Assembly (NCBI GenBank): GCA_019314005.1
Contig: JAFDAE010000004.1
Location: 1 to 36,769 of the forward strand
Source of the DNA: Deltaproteobacteria bacterium
GTDB taxonomy: Bacteria; Desulfobacterota; Desulfobacteria; C00003060; C00003106
Length of the DNA stretch: 36,769 nucleotides
Direction: 5' to 3'
Shown: positions 24,916-31,507 of the stretch, piece after piece
How positions within the stretch are numbered: the stretch's first letter is position 1
Layout: every line of letters starts with the position of its first letter
The notes under the pieces: model-generated
What the model saw: the letters and a program-made list of their open reading frames with translations, nothing else
Told to the model about the DNA's origin: nothing
The model's database searches: none
Program-made: the position numbers and the translations under genes

Positions 24916-25072
24916 ATTGAGTGTGTTGAGCGGAATCCAAATCCTTTTCAGTAATTGCTCCGTAAATTCCTTCTATAGCGCACGAGGAAGCAACAGATAC
25001 CATAAGCCCTTTCCGGCGCTTTATGGGATCTTTAAGATATGGATTTGTTTTGTTTAAATGATTTTTTGACAT
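24869..25072 (-). CDS. Small conserved-looking protein, convergent with fic (67 aa)
   Basis: Minus-strand frame with start ATG at 25072. 'NPYLKDPIKRRKGLMVSVASSCAIEGIYG' resembles a motif I recall from small proteins near toxin genes (NPYLRDP...SS-AIEGI), so it is probably genuine rather than a chance frame. Its C-terminus overlaps the last 47 nt of the Fic gene on the other strand. Role unknown. The tail 'RHKTSKTGKSHR' is antisense to fic and may be an extension after loss of the original stop. Confidence 0.5.
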   Translation of the reverse strand: MSKNHLNKTNPYLKDPIKRRKGLMVSVASSCAIEGIYGAITEKDLDSAQHTQSIPRHKTSKTGKSHR

Positions 25073-25155
25073 GCCTGTAATATACCATAACGCGATTATT
25101 AAATCACCATAAAAATAAATTCAGGAGTGGATATTCCCGGAGACAGGCTACTTTA

Positions 25156-25374
25156 ATGAAAACCTGCAAAAGATGTTTTCGGGAATCTGAGGCTGATGTT
25201 GTGGACATCAGTCCGGCAACGGAGCTGACGGATTATGTGGATTCCCGTTTTCACGGGAATGACAAAGAGGGGTGCGGGAATGACAGAGGAGAGGCGGACG
25301 AAGATATCAATGATCTTTGCCCACGGTGCAGGGAAGAGCTGGGGGTAATGGATCTGCTGGGATTCGGGCTGTAG
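25156..25374 (+). CDS. CxxC...CxxC mini-protein with an in-frame palindrome insertion
   Basis: 72 aa from ATG 25156. Begins 'MKTCKRCFRESEADVVDISPATELTDYV', continues through repeat-derived 'DSRFHGNDKEGCGNDRG', then resumes 'DINDLCPRCREELGVMDLLGFGL'. Both cysteine pairs are kept. The element replaced about ten residues without breaking the frame. It sits 48 nt before the amidohydrolase start and is preceded by GAGACAGGCTACTTTAAT. Confidence 0.55.
   Translation: MKTCKRCFRESEADVVDISPATELTDYVDSRFHGNDKEGCGNDRGEADEDINDLCPRCREELGVMDLLGFGL
25239..25290. repeat. Palindromic element inside CxxC cassette copy at 25156
   Basis: ATTCCCGT-TTTC-ACGGGAAT hairpin, then GACAAAGAGG and a second GCGGGAATGACA. 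Nearly identical to 22294-22347, showing the element was present before the cassette was copied or moved by recombination. Confidence 0.85.
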
Positions 25375-25421
25375 GGCATCTTTTTCAGGCATAAACATGT
25401 AGATCACGGGAGAAATATAGA

Positions 25422-26384
25422 ATGATTTATTTTCAGGTAAAAGGACTGATGAAATATTATGCGGCGGTGATTGCTGTATTGCTTTGTATGTGTAGCCCTG
25501 TCGCTGCGGATGAGTTGGTATTCATCGATGCTCATAGCCAGATCGATCAGTATATAGAATTCAACGAGATTATCAAACTGATGGATAAGGCTGGTGTAAC
25601 GCGCACTATCCTGGCACTTCGCGGCAAGAATAAACCTGAGGAACTTATTGAATTTGCTAATCGCTATCCCGACCGAATTACACCGGCAATCAGGAGCAAA
25701 GGCACAAAATACTACAAAAACAAGCTGAAAAAATACAGACGGTTCCTTGATAGACAGCTAAACATGCCTGAATTTGGTGCTATGGCGGAAGTGATTATAT
25801 GGCACGCGGAAAAGTGGAAGGCGCCAACAGGGAAGATTAAGCCGGCTAAGGTTGTCATACGACCAGATGACATCAGGGTTCAGGATGCTTTGGCGATTTG
25901 CCTGGAGAAAAACTGGCCCTTTACTTTACATATCGAATTTGCGGCTGCCGGTGATGAGCGGCATGAGTTTATGGCGGCTTTCGAGGATCTGCTTCGTCAG
26001 CATCCCAGTCATCCCTTTGTACTTATACATATGGGGCAACTACAAGCGCCGGAGGTGAAACGGCTTATCAGTACGCACAAGAACATTTACTTCATCGCTT
26101 CCAAATCAAATCCCATTCACGGTTCAATGGCGACTGGTAAAGCTATCGTAAACCTGTTTGACGGTTCTTCATTCGCCCCTGAGTGGAAAACACTCATTGT
26201 CGAAAATCCGGATCGATTCATTTTTGGTATCGATAACACTTGGGCTAAAGATTGGCGGTGGAAGTATGTCAGAGAGGTAGAGCTGTGGCGGAAAGCATTA
26301 AAGGAACTGCCCGGGGATGTTGCAAATGCTGTTGCCCATGTTAATGCGGAAAAGTTATGGCGGCTTCCAGTTGCACGAAAATAG
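25422..26384 (+). CDS. Secreted amidohydrolase-like protein
   Basis: 320 aa (311 if ATG 25449 is used). N-terminal signal peptide 'MKYYAAVIAVLLCMCSPVAADE', so exported. The rest looks like an amidohydrolase_2-type TIM barrel: 'FIDAHSQIDQY', 'FTLHIEF', 'FVLIHMGQ', and 'FIFGIDNTW' for metal ligands. The usual DxHxH pair at the first strand is altered to DAHSQ, so one histidine is missing. The first about 22 codons are duplicated at 23753. Substrate unknown. The upstream CxxC mini-ORF may be in the same transcript. Confidence 0.75.
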   Translation: MIYFQVKGLMKYYAAVIAVLLCMCSPVAADELVFIDAHSQIDQYIEFNEIIKLMDKAGVTRTILALRGKNKPEELIEFANRYPDRITPAIRSKGTKYYKNKLKKYRRFLDRQLNMPEFGAMAEVIIWHAEKWKAPTGKIKPAKVVIRPDDIRVQDALAICLEKNWPFTLHIEFAAAGDERHEFMAAFEDLLRQHPSHPFVLIHMGQLQAPEVKRLISTHKNIYFIASKSNPIHGSMATGKAIVNLFDGSSFAPEWKTLIVENPDRFIFGIDNTWAKDWRWKYVREVELWRKALKELPGDVANAVAHVNAEKLWRLPVARK

Positions 26385-26443
26385 AACCGTGAGCATACAT
26401 TCTTTCCCGGTTATTGGGTGTAAAAAGGGGGCAGGGTACTTAA

Positions 26444-26605
26444 TTGAAGACCTGTGTGAGATGTCCTATGGAATTTGAGGAATCTGAAGTTGATGTTGTG
26501 GGTGTCAGTCCCGCAACAGAGCTGTGGGATTATTTGGATTCCCGTTTCCGAGACTGTGTCGTGATAGGGCAAAATGTCATTCCGAATCCCGATTTATCGG
26601 GATGA
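26444..26605 (+). pseudogene. CxxC cassette fragment interrupted by nested elements
   Basis: From TTG 26444: 'KTCVRCPMEFEESEVDVVGVSPATELWDYLDSRF', the N-terminal half of the CxxC mini-protein, then the frame runs into a MITE-like insert and stops at 26603. The second CxxC is absent. A GGGGGCAGGGTACTTAATT border precedes it. Confidence 0.65.
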
Positions 26606-26740
26606 GGAATCTTAACATGTTAAACTTACTAAGCATTAAGATTTCTCGCTTTGCTCGAAATGACAAAAAAAGGAATTGTGACACAGTCTCTTCACGGGGA
26701 TGACAAAGAGGGGCGCGGGAATGACAGGGGGTAGGGGATA
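26536..26740. repeat. Palindromic element split by a MITE-like insertion
   Basis: Left half GGATTCCCGTTT (from 26536) and right half TTCACGGGGATGACAAAGAGG (from 26691) would join into the same hairpin as at 22294 and 25239. The intervening 141 bp is the MITE-like element. 26385-26919 otherwise holds no complete gene. Confidence 0.8.
26550..26690. mobile_element. MITE-like element, 141 bp, 11-bp perfect terminal inverted repeats
   Basis: Ends GAGACTGTGTC (26550-26560) and GACACAGTCTC (26680-26690) are perfect inverted repeats. Inside is a further palindrome from TGTCATTCC (26575) to GAAATGAC (26664). No transposase is encoded. A TTC on each side may be the target duplication. Confidence 0.7.
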
Positions 26741-26817
26741 CAAATTTCGTTAAATTACAATAAAAAGGTTGATAATTGTTGCTGATACGAGTATAAGCGG
26801 CATCGAAACTGGTCTGA

Positions 26818-26851
26818 AGGCTGTTCAGATTCGTCTGAGCGGCTTTTTTTT
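26818..26851 (+). terminator. Intrinsic terminator/attenuator in the DEAD-box leader
   Basis: GCTGTTCAGA and TCTGAGCGGC form a 10-bp stem (two G-U pairs) with a TTCG loop, followed by eight T. It lies 68 nt before the helicase start and no gene ends just upstream, so it most likely acts within the helicase leader. Confidence 0.75.
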
Positions 26852-26919
26852 ATGTATAACAGCATTCGGGAGCAGTGAATTTATCTGTTCCCGAATATTT
26901 TTTTGAGGGAATGAACTTA

Positions 26920-28410
26920 ATGGATTTTAAACTACTGGGACTTAGGGATGAACTGGTTAAGGCAACTGAGAGTCTGGGATTTCAGTCTCCTATGCCGGTT
27001 CAGGAAAAAGCAATGCCTGTACTTCTTTCAGGTGAAAAGGATTTTGTAGGACTTGCCCAGACGGGAACCGGAAAAACGGGAGCCTTTGGCCTGCCTCTTA
27101 TTCAACTGATTGATTCAACTAAATTTAATACTCAGGGAATCGTGATATGCCCAACCCGTGAATTATGTCTTCAAATTACAGAGGATTTGAAACAATTTGC
27201 CAGATATATGAACAAAATTAAAATTGTTGCGATATATGGCGGGGCCAGCATTTCAACCCAGATTAAACGGCTTAAGGGCAAACCTCAGATTATTGTAGCT
27301 ACTCCGGGCAGGCTTATTGATATGATTAACCGCAAGGCTGCCGATCTGTCACAGGTTTCATATACAGTTTTAGATGAAGCTGATGAAATGCTTAATATGG
27401 GATTTAAAGAAGATATTGATAATATCTTAACGAAAATGCCGGATCATAGAAAAATCTGGCTTTTTTCTGCAACCATGCCCCGGGGAGTTGCCGCGATTGC
27501 CCGCAATTATCTGACTGATCCTGTAGAGGTGCGGGTAGGCAGCGAACGCCAAAGTCCGAAAAATATCAAGCATATATGTCATACAGTTCAACAAAGAGAT
27601 AAATATCCGGAATTAAAGCGGATTATAGATTCTTCATCTGATATTCTGGCTTTAGTTTTTTGCAGAACGAGAAGAGATACCCAGGCTTTGGCTGAATCAC
27701 TGATGCGGGATGGCTATCAGGCCGAAGCGCTTCACGGTGCCTTGTCCCAGTCTCAAAGAGATTCTGTGATGCGAAAGTTTCGCCGGGGTTCTGTCAGGAT
27801 TCTTGTGGCAACTGATGTTGCGGCAAGAGGTCTGGATGTGAATGATATTACCCATGTAATTCATTATAGCCTGCCGGATGGAATGGAAATTTACACCCAT
27901 AGAAGCGGAAGGACAGGGCGTGTGGGGAAATCAGGTATTTCAATCGCGCTTGCCAATTCAAAGGAAATCCACACCATTCGCATGATGGAGAAAAGGCTTA
28001 ATATACATTTTGAATTTAATAAGGTATCTGCCGGCAAGGCTGTTTCTGAAAAACAATATGCAGATAATAATGTAACTGCCAAAAGCAGAGCTAAGGCTAC
28101 GTCTGAATCTAAAAATGTGCATGAGCTCAGAGCAGAAACCAAACCCGCAAAAAGGAAAAACCGCCTTAAGCCAGGGAAGAGCCAGAGATTCTTTGTTAAT
28201 ATGGGCCGGCTCGATAAAATTAACAAAGGCGCTATTGTGCGCTTAATTTGCGATAAATCCGGGATTGCCCCGGACATGATCGGTGAGATTAGTCTTAATA
28301 GAGAGTTCTCATTTTTTGAGGTTCAAAAGCAGGCAGCTAAAAAAGTGTACAATTCTTTAAATGATGCAAAGCTTAACGGACGAACCGTTGAGATTCACAG
28401 GGCTATGTAA
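26920..28410 (+). CDS. DEAD-box ATP-dependent RNA helicase
   Basis: 496 aa from ATG 26920, chosen because GAGGGA lies 9 nt upstream; ATG 26911 is too close to it. All motifs are present: Q-motif 'FQSPMPVQ', Walker A AQTGTGKT (46-53), 'TPGR', DEAD (VLDEADEML), SAT (FSATMP), and HRSGRTGRVGKSG. After a basic linker rich in K/R and A (about 365-430) there is a DbpA-like RNA-binding domain ('FVNMGRLDKINKGAIVRLICD'). It resembles the CsdA/DeaD group, which unwinds structured RNA in ribosome assembly and at low temperature. A terminator-like leader suggests attenuation. Confidence 0.95.
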   Translation: MDFKLLGLRDELVKATESLGFQSPMPVQEKAMPVLLSGEKDFVGLAQTGTGKTGAFGLPLIQLIDSTKFNTQGIVICPTRELCLQITEDLKQFARYMNKIKIVAIYGGASISTQIKRLKGKPQIIVATPGRLIDMINRKAADLSQVSYTVLDEADEMLNMGFKEDIDNILTKMPDHRKIWLFSATMPRGVAAIARNYLTDPVEVRVGSERQSPKNIKHICHTVQQRDKYPELKRIIDSSSDILALVFCRTRRDTQALAESLMRDGYQAEALHGALSQSQRDSVMRKFRRGSVRILVATDVAARGLDVNDITHVIHYSLPDGMEIYTHRSGRTGRVGKSGISIALANSKEIHTIRMMEKRLNIHFEFNKVSAGKAVSEKQYADNNVTAKSRAKATSESKNVHELRAETKPAKRKNRLKPGKSQRFFVNMGRLDKINKGAIVRLICDKSGIAPDMIGEISLNREFSFFEVQKQAAKKVYNSLNDAKLNGRTVEIHRAM

Positions 28411-28461
28411 AAGAATGCAGGCTGACAGGACTTGACAGAGTCGTAAAAAGTTGCGAATCGG

Positions 28462-28548
28462 GTCATTGCGAGAAGCGTAGTGACGAAGCAATCTAATGAA
28501 TACAGCCAGCTATAGTGCACGAGATTGCTTCGCTTCGCTCGCAATGAC
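28462..28548. repeat. GTCATTGCGAG palindromic element
   Basis: GTCATTGCGAG...GAAGCAATCT at the left pairs with AGATTGCTTC...CTCGCAATGAC at the right, an 87-bp imperfect inverted repeat between the DEAD-box and prfC genes. A relative occurs at 30247. 28411-28638 otherwise has no gene. Confidence 0.85.
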
Positions 28549-28638
28549 ATCTTTTTCGTCCTTTTCCAGATGTATCAAATATAAATAACAGATTTAACAA
28601 GGCAGGCAAAACATAAAGGGATAAACAAAGAACAAGTT

Positions 28639-30225
28639 ATGGCTAGTTATAATCAAAAAGAGGTTGACCGGAGACGAACTTTCGGAATTATCAGCCATCC
28701 TGATGCGGGCAAAACCACGCTGACGGAAAAGCTTCTCCTTTTTGGCGGGGCGATCCAGCAGGCCGGGGCTGTTAAGGCAAGGAAAGCTTCCAGACATGCT
28801 ATCAGTGACTGGATGTCGATTGAGCAGGAAAGAGGTATCTCAGTTACAACTTCTGTAATGAAGTTTAATTACAGGGATTTTGAGATTAATCTGCTTGATA
28901 CACCAGGCCACCAGGACTTTTCAGAAGATACATACAGGGTGTTGACTGCCGTCGACAGCGCGCTGATGGTGATCGACAGCGCCAAAGGGGTGGAACCTCA
29001 GACCGAAAAGCTCATGGAGATCTGCAGGATGCGCAATACCCCGATCATTACATTCATAAACAAGCTTGACCGTGAAGGCATGTCGCCTATTGATATCCTT
29101 GATGATATTGAGAATAAGCTGCAGATCGAATGTACGCCGCTCTCCTGGCCGATTGGGATGGGCCAGCGTTTCAAAGGTGTATATAATCTTTTTCACAAAC
29201 AACTGCATATTTTTGAACCGGGCAGGGAAAAACTCGGACAGGAGGGGATTGTCATTAATGATCTGTCTGATCCTGTTCTGGATGAACTTCTGGGTGGACA
29301 GGCCGATGAATTGCGAGAAGAGATCGCGTTGCTTGAAGGCGCTGTCAATCCGTTTGAGCGCCGGCATTTTCTGAACGGAAGTCAGACGCCGGTCTTTTTC
29401 GGAAGCGCCATTAACAATTTCGGTGTTAAAGAGATGCTGGACGCGTTTGTAGAGCTGGCTCCCCATCCGGGCGCGCGGGCGGCTGTTTCCCGTGAGGTCT
29501 TGCCATACGAAAAAGAGTTTTCAGGTTTTGCTTTTAAAATACAGGCCAATATGGACCCTGCCCACAGGGACAGAATTGCGTTTGTCAGGATATGTTCAGG
29601 GAAATTTAAAAGAGGAATGAAGGTTGTCCACCACAGAATAGGAAAAGAGGTAACTTTTGCTAACGCGACAATCTTCATGGCACAGGACAGGGCGAATGTG
29701 GAGGAGGCATTCCCGGGAGATATTATCGGTATCCATAATCACGGGACCATAAAGATCGGCGATACCTTTACCGTAAAAGAACCTTTGAAATTCAGCGGGA
29801 TTCCCAATTTTGCGCCTGAGCATTTCAGGCGTGTGCGTCTGAAGAACCCGTTAAAGGCCAAGCACCTTCAAAAAGGATTGACCCAGCTCGCGGAAGAGGG
29901 GGCTGTTCAGGTTTTCAGGCCTGTTACGGGTAGTGACTATATACTGGGAGCGGTTGGTGTCCTCCAGTTTGAGGTGACTATGGCCCGTTTAAAGGCGGAA
30001 TATGGTGCGGATGCCATATATGAACCTGTGAATTTTAATGTTGCACGCTGGGTCAGGTGTGATGATCGCAAAAAAATGGCTGAATTTGAGAAAAAGAATA
30101 TATTCAACATGGCAAGAGATGCTGAAGGCTGTCTCTCCTTTCTGACAACCAGTGAATGGCAACTCGATCACCGCATGAAAGAGTGGCCGGAGATAGAGTT
30201 TTTTAAGACACGGGATATCAATTGA
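28639..30225 (+). CDS. prfC: Peptide chain release factor 3
   Basis: 528 aa, the standard RF3 length. GTPase motifs: SHPDAGKTT (P-loop), '[12 protein letters not shown]' (switch I), '[14 protein letters not shown]' (switch II) and NKLD. Then domain II ('[18 protein letters not shown]') and the RF3-specific C-terminal domain. It is a cytoplasmic GTPase that removes RF1/RF2 from the ribosome after termination. No close operon partner. The ribosome site before ATG 28639 is weak. Confidence 0.97.
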   Translation: MASYNQKEVDRRRTFGIISHPDAGKTTLTEKLLLFGGAIQQAGAVKARKASRHAISDWMSIEQERGISVTTSVMKFNYRDFEINLLDTPGHQDFSEDTYRVLTAVDSALMVIDSAKGVEPQTEKLMEICRMRNTPIITFINKLDREGMSPIDILDDIENKLQIECTPLSWPIGMGQRFKGVYNLFHKQLHIFEPGREKLGQEGIVINDLSDPVLDELLGGQADELREEIALLEGAVNPFERRHFLNGSQTPVFFGSAINNFGVKEMLDAFVELAPHPGARAAVSREVLPYEKEFSGFAFKIQANMDPAHRDRIAFVRICSGKFKRGMKVVHHRIGKEVTFANATIFMAQDRANVEEAFPGDIIGIHNHGTIKIGDTFTVKEPLKFSGIPNFAPEHFRRVRLKNPLKAKHLQKGLTQLAEEGAVQVFRPVTGSDYILGAVGVLQFEVTMARLKAEYGADAIYEPVNFNVARWVRCDDRKKMAEFEKKNIFNMARDAEGCLSFLTTSEWQLDHRMKEWPEIEFFKTRDIN

Positions 30226-30246
30226 TGCAGGGGGCAGGGGCAGACT

Positions 30247-30328
30247 GTCATTGCGAGGAGTGTAACGACGTGGCAATCTCGTGGCTTGCCAATGTGTTAT
30301 GAGATTGCCTCACTTCGCTCGCAATGAC
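30247..30328. repeat. GTCATTGCGAG palindromic element, second copy
   Basis: GTCATTGCGAGGAG...GGCAATCTC pairs with GAGATTGCC...CTCGCAATGAC, an 82-bp inverted repeat. It lies exactly between the convergent prfC and SLOG genes, where it may act as a two-way terminator. Confidence 0.85.
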
Positions 30329-30346
30329 AGAATTTGTTGTTTATCG

Positions 30347-30910
30347 TTAATTCTCTTTTGCGGGTCCAAAGGAGCTTTCGAAAAGTTCGTGAATTGCTTT
30401 GCGTCCTTCGTCACTGAGATTTCTGGTTCCTGTTCCGACAAATGTTTTGTCGACGATAACCGGCGTTTCAGCAACCCATTTGTTATCCTTCCACGAAAAC
30501 CATCCTTTGCGTTCCTGGTCATATACGTTGACTGGACGATTAAAGAGTTTTGCAAGCTCAACGCCCCAACCGGTTCCCCCTTTGACAGTGTCATCCGGCT
30601 GTATCCATCCGACCGCTATCAGGTGGTAGCCATTGTTGACCATGTGAAAAATAGACTGTATAACCTTTCGTATTGTTTCAGCCTTTGAATAATTCCGCCC
30701 CATGCGGGCAAAGACTATTTCCATGCTGACATCACCCTTGGCAAGTTCTTCCGGGCTCAGCTCCCTGACACCTCTGGTGCGTTCGATATTGTGTCCCGCG
30801 AACGAAAAGTTAACTTCCTGAATCCCCCAGCGCTCTGCGAGCTTTCCGAACTCGGCCTCAGCTCCCTTATGCCCGCCACTGTAGAGAGTAACATCAAAAC
30901 AATCAGTCAT
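30347..30910 (-). CDS. SLOG-domain (Rossmann-like) protein
   Basis: 187 aa on the minus strand. 'VTLYSGGHKGAEAEFGKLAERWG' and 'GGTGWGVELAKLFNRPVNVYDQ' are the nucleotide-binding features of the SLOG/LOG/DprA-like superfamily. Proteins of this kind are common in deltaproteobacteria and usually annotated as hypothetical; ligand and role are not known. The conserved 'WFSWKDNKWVAETPVI' may bind a nucleotide derivative. AAGGAGAT before the start is a good ribosome site. Convergent with prfC. Confidence 0.8.
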   Translation of the reverse strand: MTDCFDVTLYSGGHKGAEAEFGKLAERWGIQEVNFSFAGHNIERTRGVRELSPEELAKGDVSMEIVFARMGRNYSKAETIRKVIQSIFHMVNNGYHLIAVGWIQPDDTVKGGTGWGVELAKLFNRPVNVYDQERKGWFSWKDNKWVAETPVIVDKTFVGTGTRNLSDEGRKAIHELFESSFGPAKEN

Positions 30911-31193
30911 TATTTGTATCTCCTTTTATTTTTTTGCCTTGTCGGCGTCTCCGTGTCTCCACATTTGGAAAGTGGAGGAAATATACAATTGTTTTTGTTC
31001 AGTCACTAAATATAAGTCGTTTTTTTCTAATTGCAACCTTTATAAACTCGTAAAAAGCAAAAAGAATAGGGGTCAGGTCGTGCTGTCCTTTTTATTTCAT
31101 TGCAAAATCTGCACAATAGTGTATATACGTATCAACATTTTAGCAAGCAGAGAAGGTCGTCCAGCAGTAAGAGCTGACGTCGACCATTGCAGT

Positions 31194-31222
31194 GATCCCG
31201 CATTCTACGGGATCTTTTTTTT
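31194..31222 (+). terminator. Intrinsic terminator/attenuator in the leader of the Lys-rich protein
   Basis: GATCCCG-CATTCTA-CGGGATC followed by eight T. It lies 51 nt before the small gene's start, and the gene on the other side is transcribed away from it, so it should act inside the leader. The rest of 30911-31273 has no gene. Confidence 0.75.
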
Positions 31223-31273
31223 AGCGCAGAGTCTCCTTTGCGCCCAACACGAAGTATTAATAAGGACAGAATT

Positions 31274-31417
31274 TTGGCCAAACCAAACTATTCATTTCAA
31301 AAGCGCCAGAAAGAATTGGCAAAGAAAAAGAAGAAAGAGGAAAAAAAGCAGCGCAAGCTGGAGAAACAGAACATTCCTGCCGGGGAAGAGGAGAATCTTC
31401 AGCTTCAGGAAGATTAA
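31274..31417 (+). CDS. Small Lys-rich conserved protein (47 aa)
   Basis: TTG start at 31274 with AAGGA 7 nt upstream. The protein runs 'AKPNYSFQKRQKELAKKKKK', then 'EEKKQRKLEKQNIP', and an acidic tail. I recognise this pattern from small proteins common in proteobacteria, often near cold-shock or RNA-helicase genes. The basic helix suggests RNA or ribosome binding. It is followed 90 nt later by the ABC-F gene, itself a ribosome-associated family. Confidence 0.75.
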   Translation: MAKPNYSFQKRQKELAKKKKKEEKKQRKLEKQNIPAGEEENLQLQED

Positions 31418-31507
31418 TCCCGACTTGTAGGGGCTTCTTTTAACCGAAAATAAAATACTCTATGCCACGGGGAATTTCCTTGTGGCATTTATTATGAGGA
31501 CACGACT

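Noticed and set aside
30939..31430. 163-aa frame across the leader terminator
   Set aside because: It crosses the hairpin plus T-run at 31194-31222 and covers the 47-aa Lys-rich gene in another frame, which is the better-supported gene.
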